64,000 nt of DNA, taken from assembly GCA_034008185.1 (NCBI GenBank), contig CM067081.1, positions 13,577,821 to 13,641,820 on the forward strand. Reading direction: 5' to 3'. Origin of the DNA: Gorsachius magnificus. Taxonomy: Eukaryota; Chordata; Aves; Pelecaniformes; Ardeidae. The translations under genes were made by a program, and so were the position numbers. Each line of letters begins with the position of its first letter. Positions within the stretch are counted from its first letter, which is position 1. This document shows positions 11,191 through 24,262 of this stretch, piece after piece. The notes below the pieces were generated by a model that was not told the origin of the DNA, made no database searches, and saw nothing but the letters and a program-made list of their open reading frames with translations.

Positions 11191-12314
11191 ATCTACATAA
11201 TTTAACAAAGAGGCTGAGTGGGGTTTACAGTTTTTTAATTGTTTTACAGAAGTCTGTTAATCCCTAACTGAAACACAGTGGCCATTATGTAGTTAATATA
11301 CAGCTTCATAAAGAGACCATACTGCCCCAAAGATATAGCACCTAGTAAATAAAACAGCCAAAGTACGTGAGAAAAAAGGTCCCTGTGCAAAAGTTTTGGA
11401 TAGCAGATGAAATGTGTAAGAGAATTAATGTCTGCTCTTCTTTTAATTTGTTCATGTAAGTTTATAATTCATATTGACATGTTCCATTTAGGAATGGGTT
11501 GGGACAATATGGCTTATGATAAATTGGTTATTCAGTTTAAGGTAATAACGGGTTACATGCATCAATTTGATTGTGTATGATTTCTTGTGCAACCACTGGA
11601 AAATATTTTCCCCTCCGCTTATAAATGGTGTCCAATCACTTGTTTTTCCACTTAGTTAAATCACTTACCTTTGAATTGGTCTCTTCATTTAATAATAGTA
11701 AATATTTTATCAGTTAAAGTACTATTTTGCTAGATTCTTGTAATAAGCAGCGATCTTTCTGTGCAATGATTTTCTTCCACTGCCCAAGGCAGGACTGATC
11801 TGCCTAGCACCTATCACCATGCATTACCATCCCTTATAAAGACGACAGTTTTAGAGAAACAGAAGGTCAAGTGTTGGTTTTCCTAAAGCAAAGCATATTG
11901 TTTGGAGAACGATAATAATAACTAAGTGAAGAATCCCTAAGCCATTATGTGCTTTTGATAATGTGCTGTCAAAACCAAAATTTGGTAATTTATGCAATAT
12001 TTTAAAAAATCCTGGCAATGCAACTCATTGCTACTATTTCAGCATGTAATTCATAACAGAGTGACACTGCTCAATTAATAGTCAAACATGCATAATATAA
12101 ATAAATCAAATGGAGGAAAAAAGAGGAAGAAAGCCTGTTAGTAAAGCCCATCATGGATGAATGCATATATTTTTGGTTGTTTTAATAGAAAAGTGATGGT
12201 ATTTGTTGAATTACAAAACAGTGACTTATATATTTAGTAAATAAGCTAGAAAACTGAAACAACACCTCTTGACATTAATAGCATGTACCATAATCAGTGC
12301 TTAAATTAAAATAT

Positions 12315-12330
12315 GTATTCATATGAATAC
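12315..12330. repeat. Perfect 16-bp palindrome
   Basis: GTATTCATATGAATAC is self-complementary throughout. Confidence 0.85.
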
Positions 12331-12435
12331 TGCAGGTTGTTCTGATGATTAAAGCTTTTAATTTAGCTGGAAAAAATGTTAAGCTGAGTTTTAAGTATTC
12401 TTTGGTTTACTAGGAGACATTTAAAAAATTTGTTT

Positions 12436-12451
12436 CACACACACACACACA
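12436..12451 (+). repeat. (CA)8 microsatellite
   Basis: Eight uninterrupted CA units, followed by further CA-rich text to about 12465. Confidence 0.9.
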
Positions 12452-15400
12452 TGTACCACACACTCTGTGTTTAGAGTGAAGATAAGACAGGAACAAAATG
12501 TGAAATGATGGAAACCCAGGTACGCTGACTCTTGGTTGCTTTCCAGTCTGCTACATGGTTCTTAGTTATTATTGAAAAGAAAAAAAAAAGTATTACATTG
12601 AAATGCCACTGTGTTAAGTGATTTATAAGCACATGTGCATAATATATAGATTAATAAAAAAATGAGGTTTCTTTCTCTCCCCAAACGTCTTAGCTTAAGG
12701 GAAAGTAATACAAACTAACTTAACTCTGCTGTTACACTAATTGATTGAAACAAAAGACAAAATAAATCCATGACTACTTTTTGCTTTATCAGTTGGCATC
12801 AAACACCTCAGTTTTAGCAATGACAGTTTTTTATTTGTTTGGTAATGGGTAGGTTAGATATTTGAAACTATATTTTGAATGTTTATATATAGAAGTATGT
12901 GATTGTATTTAAACATGGCTCATTTTTTGCAGAATGGTATTTGTACTTCTGTTGAATGCTTTCCACTTGAAATACTCCTTCACTCATTCTATAAACTGAA
13001 TAGCTGAATGCTTTAATGTTACCTGAAGATGAATAAGAAGCTGTAACTGCTTCACAGATCAGTGAAAACCCAAAGCTGAAATTCCTTTGCAGTGAGGCAT
13101 ATGTTTACAATTTTATCCCTGTACTTTTAAATAATAGCAAAAAATTTTTTTAATTTGAAATGTAATATTTTAGTGGCATCACAGCCTTTCCTCTGTTCTC
13201 TGTCTGAACATGCAGCAGATTTTGTGTTACAGTCAAGCTGAGGTAGAAAACCAACATCTGAAAAATATGAAAGATCATAGTGTTACCATTTAAGATACAA
13301 AAGTGTTAGGATCATAAATTGCCACTTTGATGTCTGCACACACAAATAAACATGTGAGCATCATGAAAGAAAACTACACAGATTCTTGACTGTCTTATAT
13401 TGGAAAAATATAATTATTAAGGTTTTTAGTTCAAGGATCTCATCTGTGAAATGTCAGAAAAAAGACTTTCTATACCATTATTATTCTTTAGCTGAAGGGG
13501 ATAGAGTATTTAATCACAAGGCAACATGTAGCTTATATTGTCTTTTCATTTACCCCCTTGAAACCACAGTTCCAAGTAGGACTTCAATATTTAGAAAAGC
13601 AGAAGCAAAATCTTAGATACAGACAATGAAGTATTTGAGACTTATCAGAATCCAGATTTTGATCTTAAACCTATGTGTCATAATTTGTGTTAGTAGCATA
13701 GTACATTGTATGTACAGGACATCAGCTGCATAGACTTTGGGGTTTTTCGCATAGAAGAATCAATCTTGCAACTGTTCTCCAAAGTGGCTAAGTGTTGCAC
13801 GCAGAGTGCTATTTTCAGTCCTAAAATAATTTCTGTAAACTGAAAAAGTAATAAAACAGTAGTGGTGAGATGGAATCACCCTCCCTCTGTCCCATCACTT
13901 TGAAGTTGTAAGATTTGGACATTGTTCCTATCCACATGAACCACTCTTGGGTCCTTTGTCTGAGGGTAACGTTTTGTCAGAGTAATGATACGGGCTGCAG
14001 GCATTAGGTACAGCAAGCGGTTTTATCTTGTATACAACAGAAGGGTTATATGTCAGAGCTGAATGTAAGACGGATTTAATTAGAAGCCGGGGGGGACTGA
14101 AGGCTTGTGACAGGAATAAATCAATGGTTTTGATCATTAGACCTTGTGCAGATTCTGCTGCTGTAATGGAAAAGTAGTTCATGCTATTTCCTTCAAACCC
14201 CTTGACATGACTGTGATATACTTCTCCGGTGTACTGTTACATGGATTTCTTTGACTTTCACTGTCCCCATTTTGATCTTACTTTGGATTATTACTAAGAC
14301 AAGAAAAAAAAGATTATTCTTCTGGGTGCTACAGTAACATGTCCTATAACCCCTAGGTATGTGCAAGCTCTTCATCAAATGTTTATGACAACAGCTAAAT
14401 GTAAATCCACAAGGAGAGAAAATGATAATCGTACTGCACTTAGATTACAAGACCCTCTGTGTACCACAGAAGTGATGGACCATGTCCTCAGTTGGAGCTA
14501 GACTAATTTATTTCAGGTGAAGGTCTATTCCAATCATTTTAATTTGCCTAAACATAAATCCATGCTGGTTTTGAATGGGAGCTTCTGCCATTAACAACAG
14601 TGATGACATTGACATTGAGTTGATCCAGGGCTAGAGCTGACATTTTGTCCATCATTTACAAGAGGTAATGTGCCACCTTCTTCTGTAGGGTATGTGTTAG
14701 GCCGGGGGGCAATAAGTTACGGCTTATTTCTCTCTCTCTTACAGGGTAACTGTATCCAAATGGAACTGAGATCATGCAAAAAAACCTTCCTGTCTTCTGT
14801 GTCTAATGCTAGCTATGCAAAATCAGCTGCACTTTGAGAGACAAAGCGCTTGTGTGTCTCAAACTCTGTAAGTATAAATATATAGCTGTGTGCTGAAAAC
14901 AGCACCTGAAGTTCTGTGTTTATGCCTGTGTGCATTTGTCTGTGAGACGAGTCTGTTTTCCCACCTGGCACAAACAGCCAATAATATAATTATAGAGACA
15001 GTTAACTCTTCATTACCCATGGGTTGAATATGTGTGTTGTCTGTTATTTAGGACAAGCTTAAAAGAAATCAAAGCTTTTTTCCTTCTGTAAGTACATCCT
15101 TGATTCAAGTCTAATGTTCATATTCTCAATGGTCCATTTCAATAAATACACTCTGGTTTTAAAACCCAATTTAGACACATTTTGCATTGCCTATATTCTT
15201 TACTGAGTTTATCTTCATCCAGATTTTTTGTGGTTAAATTGAAAGCTGACAGTAGTTTTCTTTTAGGGTAGTTTTGTCCAAGTGTAATGAGGGGTGTGAA
15301 AACCTCCAGTCACACTCATTCAGGCCAGAACAGCTAATACAAATAACGCTGTTTTATTTCTGACAGATACTGCCCTTTGCGTTTGTGTGCATGCCTGGTA

Positions 15401-18184
15401 AGCTAGATGCGAATGAACAAGAAAGTACAGAAAGCAGCAAAACAATAAATCATGAAGGTAGTCAGTGGAAACAGGTTTCCCTTGCTTCTTGGTAGTGTTC
15501 ACTACATGCTTACAATATTCAACTCTTTTATGGACCAGACTCTTATGGTTTACCCATAAGCAGAGTTTTTTCCTGTACTCTGCACTCTGTCTTGGCTGCC
15601 AGTGAGCTTTGGAGTTTATGATGGAGGTGAAAGGTCCAGCTATGTTCACAGAAAAGCACATCCACTACTTCCCAATAAATACAGTTATGGTTTTATAAAT
15701 GGCTTAATAGTATCAGTCTATCTTCTGGATTCATGGAGTGAAGAGCATATGACCATTCTAAAGTAACTGGCATACAGAATCTTCCAATTCAATGGTGGTG
15801 GCTTTTTATTGAGTTTCAGATTGACACAGACTTGGAAGAACAGATGAAATTACTCTTTCATAGTGTTTGCAAGACACAAAAAAGTGAAGATGAAAACAGT
15901 CCTACAAGTGTATGTAAACCACTACGTTACACATATATAAGTACATGCAACTGTTCCTCAGCTTTTAGAAATAACTCCTATTTTGTTTTTATGGAAACAT
16001 TTATAGCAAAGTAGTTAAGGAACCTGAGGAATTAATTTTGTCCATAGATAAATCTCATCTTCTGCATTACAAGAGCTGCTAATGTACAGCCATTTCTGAC
16101 AATAATTTTCAGGTGACCTATGACATTTCTTTAGATATAGATAACATCATTCAGAACCTACCTCTGTCTCTGGAAGCAATTTAGAAACTGCCAGACTTCA
16201 GGTATATTTTCTTGATTTTTTACTGAGAAAATTATATTTCCTTAGTTTTGGTGTTTTGCCTTTTTTTTTTAATGATTTCTTTCCCGGTTTACTTTTTAAA
16301 TTCAGTATCTGGTTACTGTAGGTACCTTTTTTTTTTTTAGCCTTTGTGAGTGTACCCTCTCACTCACCTTCACTTCAATAATATCTTCATCAAGAAGCAA
16401 CATAAAAGTTTTTGGCTTTGTGCCAGCTCTCTCCCAGCCACTTGCCTACTTTCTGTTGAGATAATGGAAGTGTCCAGAGATCATTTAATGTCATTGAACT
16501 GTTTGATGCATTAGAAAAACAGAAACACCTACAAGCATGTAAGATTGAATTGAAATGTAAGGAGACACGAACTTCAACCCCCTTTCTTATCCCATAGCTT
16601 TCCATTTGGGTTTTATTGCACTTAACTCTGGCATTGTGGTTTTGGGCTACTATGGAAGACATAAGTAATATCATCAGTATGGTACTTCTAATGTTTCTGC
16701 GAAATCAAAGAATTTCTGCTAGATACATATAGCCACTCAGAAAATCAATAAGCAAAATTGCTAAAAAATTTGATTCAGATAATTTTAATGAAATCTTTAA
16801 TTCAAAAATATGTAACATTTTACAAATTTAGCCCAGAAGGCTTATTCCAAATTAAAACAAAATATAGCCTAATGTGTATTTGTATTTATTACAAATCCAA
16901 AAAAAGCTGATATTAAGATCAAAGTGAAGTAAACCATCTGGTTCTTGATCTCTAGGGCTAATAAAATCTTAAGGAGCAAAGAAGAATGCCATGGAAGTGA
17001 GAGTCACACATTTAAAATAGAAAGGAAATGTAGCTCAGTAATTAGGAGGCCTCAGATAAACTTTATGTTTTCCTTAAATTAAATTTTTGTAGCTTCTTTC
17101 TTGTCCAACAACAGTTTTATGTCCTAGTAAATCCTCTGGCTTTGATAGTGTGATTCCAGGCTGCAGCCTCTCTGTAGTCTTGCGAAGAACCATTGGACTA
17201 TCGATTTAAAGACATGCTGGAGTGCCTGGGTGGAGCCAGTCATTGTGTGGAGGAAAGGGAACAGAGATCTGTCCTCCAGGAATCAGCAGTGCTCTCAAAT
17301 GCAAGTCTGCTCACAAGCTAGGATTCTGATACACACAGTTACTATGGTTCAACAGGAGCATTTTAATGCTTTAAACTGAGGTATCATCTTTGTCAATTGC
17401 TTAAGTCCTTATAGTTCATATTCATTCCTCTTAACCTTCTGTTCTTGTTTTTTTTTTATTGAATACATATACCTCTCCTGTCTTTGAAGGGCCCTGAAAT
17501 GATGCAAAAAACCCCCATACAGATCAACTGAGAACAGCACAGAAGCTTGTAGTAAGAATGGGAACATAACTGGTTGTGAAGTACTGCCCTCCACTTCATT
17601 AACCTTGCTCTTACTGGCCAGTAAGGGCTATCAGTTAGACTCAGATAAAGCTCTTACCTTTAGCACAGTTAGGCAACTAACTGAAGTTAAAGGTGGATAA
17701 GAAAGTGGAATGGAACCCTAAAATAAGTTTAGTATTTGCACAGCCAATACAATCCTAAAAGCCTTGGAAGCAACAAGCCTTCAAGCAATTCCTCAGCTAC
17801 CTGTAACTCGAAAGGAATATACATAGAGTCTTTATCCTGCCCTGTTTTTCCTGCTTTAAATCAGTTGATTTAAATGAAATAATTCAGCTGACACCTTGGT
17901 ATTTCAAAAGGTCAATTCTGCACCTACTAAATCTATGATGCCATCTCGTTTGACTTTTATACAAGCACCTTTATGTTTTTCCTCCTGCTGCCTGTTGGGA
18001 GGATATCTCTGTAAACAACTGAAAAATGTTTCTTTTATCCTTTTCCAAATTCCTCCTTCGCTTTCTTACTCCATGGAGTTCTTTGAAAACAAAACAAAGT
18101 GAAAACTTAAGTCTCCTGGTATGCCAAGATCAGCCACATCTCATTGCTTTCTCTTTGTTCCTTGTCTGTCTACATTCATCTTTT

Positions 18185-18300
18185 GTTTCAGGTCTTATAT
18201 TTAGATCTTAGCTCTCTGAGACAGGGGCTGTCTTTTTTTGATCCATGTTCAGTGCCGAGTGTTAAAGTAGTGCAAATAAATAATACTAATGATGTACTGC
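18185..18300 (+). repeat. Possible MIR/L2-like ancient repeat 3' end
   Basis: The text 'ttagatcttagctctctgag' followed by 'acaggggctgtcttttt' closely follows the 3'-end wording shared by MIR and L2-type repeats (a 'gagggcagggactgtctt' motif). An A-rich 'gtgcaaataaataatactaa' tail comes next. The family is uncertain. Confidence 0.45.
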
Positions 18301-18869
18301 TAAAGTATACCAGGATACTGTACTGCTGTACTCAGCTAATCTGGCTAGTGAGTTGGGAGATGCAGTCATCATTGCCTGTCACTGTGTTGCGTTTTAGCAG
18401 CCATGTAATCTGTGAAGTTGCATATCAGTTCACTAGTTTGCAAAACCTGTTCTGACTTAAAAAATCTTTAGTTCTTCTTAATGCACCATGGAGGTAAAAG
18501 CAGGTTGTAAGCAACTGTATAAAATGCCCAGAGATGGTAATTTTCTCTTTAGCAATGTCAGATTTTAAAAAACAAATTCAGTCTTTAAAATATTTTTTTT
18601 TCAATCCACATTGAAAGAAACTTCTGGGAAAAAAAAGTCCTTGGAACATATTTAAAAATTTAATTTTGACCTTTTTCAAAGTAAGTTCTAAGTTACTTTT
18701 GAAATACTGTTTTATTTTAAAACTATGAAATTATAGCAACAGCCTTTGAAAGACAGGCAAAGAGATGCAGACAGTACTGCTAATTTGTTTAGCTTTACAA
18801 CAGTGAATTTTAGGGAAATCATTCAGGTGCTTGTATTTGGTTCTAGTTCGGAAGGTTAAACATAATCAT
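18301..18869. other. AT-rich spacer, nothing recognised
   Basis: No gene or mobile element is visible between the possible MIR-like motif and the next CR1 fragment. Confidence 0.4.
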
Positions 18870-19173
18870 GAAGTGGGTGTCGGTCTCTTCTCCCAATTAA
18901 CAAGTGATATGACAAGAGGAAATGGCCTCAAGTTGCACCTGGGGAAGTTTAGATTGGAGACTAGATAAAATTTCTTCACCAAAAGGTTGTCAAGCATTGG
19001 AACAGGTTGCCCAGGGAAGTGGTTGAGTCACCATCCCTGGAGGTATTTAAAAGGCTTCTAAATGTGGCACTTAGGGACATGGTTTATTGGTGGACTTGGC
19101 AGTGTTAGGTTAATGGTTGGACTTTGATGATCTTAAAGGTCTTTTCCAAACTAAACAGCTCCATGATTCTATG
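18870..19173 (+). mobile_element. CR1 LINE 3' fragment
   Basis: This 5'-truncated CR1 begins in the 'GVGLFSQ' block (tgggtgtcggtctcttctcc) and continues through the RGNGLKL and [10 protein letters not shown] blocks. It then runs through the gttaggttaatggttggact 3' UTR and ends at a single degraded gattctatg octamer. Frames are interrupted. It is the same 3' type as the 1.66 kb copy, and substitutions in the tail (ctccatgattctatg) suggest moderate age. Confidence 0.93.
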
Positions 19174-20249
19174 TGATGAAGAGATAATTTTGCAATTTAG
19201 TTTAGGAATATTAATCTTGAAAGCATCATTCTCAACTCAAACTTCGGTTTTCATTCTGTTTACTACATCAGTGGCTATTTCCATATTATGCTCTGCATGA
19301 TTTTTTAAAAAACAAAATCTGAATGCAGAAAGATCATATGGTGTGTTCTGTGATTTTTGATTTGATGTATCATTTTTTACTTGGTTATATTCTTTATAGA
19401 TTTATTCTCAAGATATATTGAGATTTTTATATCTTGCTAGCTTGCTATGTTTCTGTTAATAATATATATATGTTTTATTAAAAGTTTTAGCATGAATATT
19501 CCTGTTAACATTTTAGAAAATATTTTTTTCCAACTATATTCTCAAATTTCACCAGTTCTTCCTCAGTATATCAAAAATGTTTTCAGATGCTGTTAACTGG
19601 TATTTGTAGGGTCTTCAAGTCAACACCAAATTTTCTGTTGCATTTAAAGGGATTTAGTATGGACTTTTACCTGAGAAAAATACAGCTCACCTGGTCTACG
19701 AGGACTGTAGAAATGGTGGCTGCTTTCCAATGTATTTTTCATCGTTTCTTTTATCACTAACCCATTTTACTATATCCATATTTTTTTCATAACTGCTGAT
19801 AGTTCTTTTCTGCCTTTTTTTTTTCTGAAGAGCAACAGAAAAAAGAATTCCATATTTAAAAAATTTTGTATAATTGTGTCACCTTACTTCATTCATTAAT
19901 AGAAGCATTTTCTTCCTAACACCTCTTTTTACACTGGTATCTCCATAAAAGTCTTTCCTAGATTAGAAAGAAATAAGACTGTCATAGAGAAGTATTTAGA
20001 GATATGGGAGTAATACAGATGAGAAAACCGAAATTCACTGTTCAGTGATTACAAGAAGGTTAGCTGTCAGCCCCTTACACTATTATTTTTAATCTCTATC
20101 TGGCTGAGAACTCTGTAAGAAATGGATATTTGCCAAATTTCAGACCTGTTTCTTTGTGGATAATCTCCAAAATAGAACATCTTTATTCTTTGACATTTAA
20201 CTTCTGACCTCTGTTGAATACAGAATTTTAAAAGGAACACTCAAAATAC
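19174..20249. other. AT-rich spacer, nothing recognised
   Basis: About 1.1 kb of AT-rich DNA with long T and A runs (for example near 19830-19865). No gene or repeat family is recognised. Confidence 0.45.
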
Positions 20250-21395
20250 AGATGTCACCTATCTGGACTTCTGTGAAGGCTATGACATGGTCCCCCCAAC
20301 ATCCTTCACTCTAAATTGGGGAGATATGGATTTCATGGGTGGACTGTTCCATGGATAAGGAATGGGTAGGATGGTTGCATTCCGACGGTAGTGGTCAATG
20401 GCTCGATGTCCAGACCCATGACAACTGGTATCCCTCAGGGGTCCATACTGGTTCCAGTGCTGTTTAACATATTCATCAGTGACATAGACAGCGAGACTGA
20501 ATGCACCCTCAGCAAGTTTGCAGATGACACCAAGCTGAGTGGTGAGGATGATATGGCAGAAGGACGGGATGGCATCCAAAGAGACCTGGGCAAGCTGGAG
20601 AAGTGGGCCTATGTGAACCTCATGAGGTTCAACAAGGCCAAGTGCAAGGTCCTGCACCTGGGTCGGGGTAACCCCCGGTATCAATACAGGCTGGCGAAAG
20701 AAAGGATCGAGAGCAGCCCTACCGAGAGGGACTTGGGGGTACTGGTGGATGAAAAGATGGACATGAGCCGGCAATGTGCGATGGCAGCCCAGAAGGCCAA
20801 CCATACCCTGGGCTACATCAGGAGAAATGTGGCCAGCAGGTTAAGGGAGGTGATTCTGCTCTGCTAAGACCCCACCTGGAGCCCTGCGTCCAGCTCTGGA
20901 GCCCTCAGCACAAGAAGGACATGGAACTGTTGGAGCGGGTCCAGAGGAGGACCACAAAAATGGTTTGAGGGCTGGAGCACCTCCCCTGTGAAGAAAGGCT
21001 GAGAGAGTTGGGCTTGTTTAGCCTGGAGAAGAGAAGGCTGTGGGAAGACCTTATTGCGGCCTTTCAATACTTAAAGGGAGCCTATAGGAAAGATGAGGAC
21101 ATTCTTTTTAGCAATGCCTGCTGTGACAGGACAAGGGGTAATGGTTTTAAACTAAAGGAGGGTAGATTTAGACTGGATATAAGGAGGAAATTCTTTACAA
21201 TGAGGGTGGGGAAACACTAGAATGGGTTGCCCAGAGAGGCTGTTGAGGCCCCATCCCTGGAAACATTCAAGACCAGGTTGGACAGGGCTCTGAGCAACCT
21301 GATCTAGTTAGCGGTGTCCCTTCTCACTGCAGGGGGTTGGGCTAGATGACCTTTGGAGGTCCCTTCCAACCCAAAGCATTCTATGCTTCCATGAA
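20250..21395 (+). mobile_element. CR1 LINE, RT core to 3' end, broken
   Basis: The copy begins inside the RT palm at the '[11 protein letters not shown]' block, here mutated (gtcacctatctggacttctg). The longest frame, 20391-20867, contains the GVPQGS-like block as [14 protein letters not shown] and the catalytic box FADDTKL (around 20516-20536), followed by [13 protein letters not shown] loss near 20855-20866 removes the 'PLYSALV' block and shifts frame; a second segment runs on in 20774-20968. A further stop at 20964 follows 'RTTKMV'. The 3' part includes [12 protein letters not shown] and ends with 'gggttgggctagatgacctt' and decayed octamers. It belongs to the same subfamily as the 25.8 and 59.6 kb copies but is more diverged. 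Confidence 0.95.
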
Positions 21396-23909
21396 ACTAG
21401 TGCAGTTTATAAAACCAATACAGGTTTTGGTTCCTGTCTCATTACAGCAATAGATCTTCACATGGTTTCTAAAGAGTTTAATCAGAAGCATTTACCAGCA
21501 AATTTTTACACTTCACATCATGTCCACTATTCTGCAGTCCGTCACTGTCAGTAAATTTCTGGTCTGCTCAGTTAGCAAGGCACTTTAAACTACAACTGAT
21601 CCTGTGCTGTAAAATATCACATAACAGAGAGGGATTTTCAGACAGAGGCTTATTACTACAGAATATAATTTTTTTGTACAGAATTTAATTTTTTTATTAT
21701 TATTATTATTATTTTCTGTCTGGTAAATGTTATACTTACTAGCCTCAATCAAACCTGACCTTCCAGATGAAGCAGAGGACTCTGATACTTCCATGCATGT
21801 CAGGTACCAGGTGAATGGTCTGAAAGGGAAGAAACAATTGAGTGCGGATGCCTGTCTGGATGGTATTTCTAAAGAATCCTGATCAGATGTGTATTCCCAA
21901 TCTTTGTAAGTTGGAGTTCAGTTTCCTCTGATTTGCTTTTGATAACCTACCATACAAACATTGGTCCCAAGCTTAGATGTTTCTCCTTCTGTCTCAGTAG
22001 AGATATCACTTACCACCTTGAGTATACGTCTCCTTGACAAATTGCCTTCAAGTTGCACAGTGCAATGCTGAACCTAAAATCACCTTGTGAATCTAGCACA
22101 AGAAGATTTGCAGCCTTTTACTAGGATGAATCCTGAGAGTGCCAGTGGATCTGAAAGTCTTGCTTCATTGTCTGTTGAAGTCAAATGCATTCTAGCAATA
22201 AGAAGCTTTGAGAGTGCTCTTGCAACTCAGTATAGGAGCACTCTACAAACCTTTGCAGACTGGAGCAAACCTGAGGTGTCACTGCTTGGCAATGGATGGG
22301 CCTTAAAAAGCCTTGTCACACTCTTGGGATACTTACTGTTTGGCAGCTCTCCTCAAACATTAAAATAAAGGTGAAAGTGAATGCAATACTTACTGAAATG
22401 CAAACATTATGAAGTCTATTCCTTTACTTGGAAACATAATAAGAAATTAAATAATAGCACTCTTTAATGTAACTTATTCTGGTTTAGCTTACAGAGGATT
22501 TCCACACTCCAGTCAGATTGAAGGCTCTGAAGCCTGGATAATTGTTCAGGTGATTTCCACAGATCACACACCTGTGACCCTGTCCTTTAGAAAGGCCAAA
22601 TCTTAGGCTTTGCTTTCCTCAGATAGGATCATAACTTGTAGTAAAGCTGCTGATCTTTTTCAACTAAAAGAAAATTCACCTATATCCACATCCTATAAGC
22701 CCTCCACCCTTATACTTGAGTCAATCAGAGCATCTCTTCTGTGCTAGGAGAATCCTGCCTGACACTGGATTTATCTTCATTAGAAAAAGATTTCCTTGGC
22801 TGTCACCCGGAGATCTGACTGCTGGGTGGACGCAACTACACTCAATGTCTATTCAAATACAAGTAGCTCCAATGAGAGCAGAAAATGGTACTTGACCTGA
22901 GTATACAAAGATGACTTACTAACATAAAAGTAATTCATCCTACTGAATGATTTGAATTTTGTTAACTGCTGACATAAGTTCATAGCATTTGGTAGAGTGT
23001 ACAGACACATACATATTTTGTACAAACTTATAGGGAAGACAATATAAAAGAAAGGTATAATGAAACCAAAAATGTAGTCACTCTAGATTTCAGTCCAGAC
23101 ACCCCATGCCATTTAAAAGTCAGTTTTGCATCCCAAGTTCATTATCTACATTTACTCAAGGAGAAGAGTGAGCTATTTCCAAAGGGAATTTCATTAAATC
23201 CTTTAGCAGATACTAAGCTGGGCAGAATGGCTCTCCACCTGGCAGGACCATTTACTAAGTAAAGTTGGTCCTAGATATCTGTTTCTGTAAATTCAGCAGA
23301 TAAACACAGTTGTGGTGAATCCTGTTTTCAGTTTCCAGGCCCTAAGCCTCATTAAGGAGCAATATTTGGCAAATATAGACAAAACCATGATTAAGAAATG
23401 TTATAACTACAAATATAATAAGTAACACTTCTCCCCAAATTGTTGTCTGCATTCTGCCTATTTACAAATCATATCATATGTGTACATTTTAATATAATAC
23501 TCATTTTATATTTGGCTAAAAGAGCAAAGCTTTAAATGAAAATGTTATACATTATATGTATAAAGTATCTGGAAAGAGGAAACATTGACTGTGATCATTT
23601 GTAAGAGTTAAGAGCATGAAACTGTAGATCAGCTGGTATACAAGATGGTATTTTGGAAAGAAGTTATGAACTTGGTCCTTGTCCGTGATCAGCTGATCTT
23701 GTGGGTTCCGCAAGGTGTTGTAACAGATGACGTGCATTTCTGTTGTTTTCCTTTCTTTTGATGGATCATAATAGTGTCACACCATTTTGTCTTTGCTTTC
23801 CTGGCTGGTGAGCATTCCTCTATTTATATTTTCTGTCTTGTTGGCATGATGAGTTAACTTAACATTAACTTTGTTATAGACCTAGTCTATAGCTGAACCC
23901 TACCAAACC
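21396..23909. other. Non-coding stretch, no gene supported
   Basis: It holds an (ATT)n run at 21694-21714 and an unremarkable 93-codon frame at 22087-22368 with no recognisable domain. Nothing else is identified in these 2.5 kb. Confidence 0.45.
21694..21714 (+). repeat. (TTA)n microsatellite
   Basis: About seven ATT units next to T-rich sequence. Confidence 0.85.
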
Positions 23910-24262
23910 AAAGCAATCTGGCTGCATGATCAGGCCTAGAGGGTTGTGTTCAGTGACACTAGGTCCAGCTGGAAACCAGTCAGTCATTAGCAATGTGTTC
24001 AGGGGATGATTCTGGGGCTAATACTGGTCAAAATCTTCAGTAATGGCCTGGACAATGGGATGGATTACATCCTCAGCTTATTTGCAGATGATACAAAATT
24101 GGGAGGAGTGGATGATACACCAGATGGGTGCACCACCATACAGAAGCACCTTGAAATTCTAGAGAAATGTACTAACAGAAACCTCATGAAGTTCAAATGG
24201 GGGGAAATGCAAAGTCCTGCACCTACAAAGGAATAATCCCAGGAAAGAGTACACACTGGGAT
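23910..24262 (+). mobile_element. CR1 LINE internal fragment, RT catalytic region only
   Basis: A segment with both ends missing. It begins near the 'WLDGRAQRVV' block (caatctggctgcatgatcag), passes the [11 protein letters not shown] block in mutated form, and keeps an intact-looking FADDTKLGG box at 24081-24107. It stops at the KCKVLHL block (aaagtcctgcacctac) near 24262. The absence of a CR1 3' tail is odd for a target-primed insertion and points to later deletion. The frame 24006-24236 is a remnant of this RT. Confidence 0.88.

Larger units (their letters stand above)
5966..18184. other. Long repeat-poor AT-rich stretch, no gene seen
   Basis: Twelve kilobases with no recognisable recent transposon, no RNA gene and no protein family. 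It includes the separately listed ORF (10475-11047), a possible ancient SINE motif (11110-11190), perfect inverted repeats (8421-8447, 12315-12330) and a (CA)8 run. Many TAATTA/ATTAAT-type words occur in 8130-8520 and 12200-12420. Such composition is common in conserved non-coding elements near developmental genes, but conservation cannot be judged from one sequence. Confidence 0.45.

Noticed and set aside
20280..20804. 174-codon minus-strand frame
   Set aside because: Antisense shadow of the CR1 RT on the + strand.
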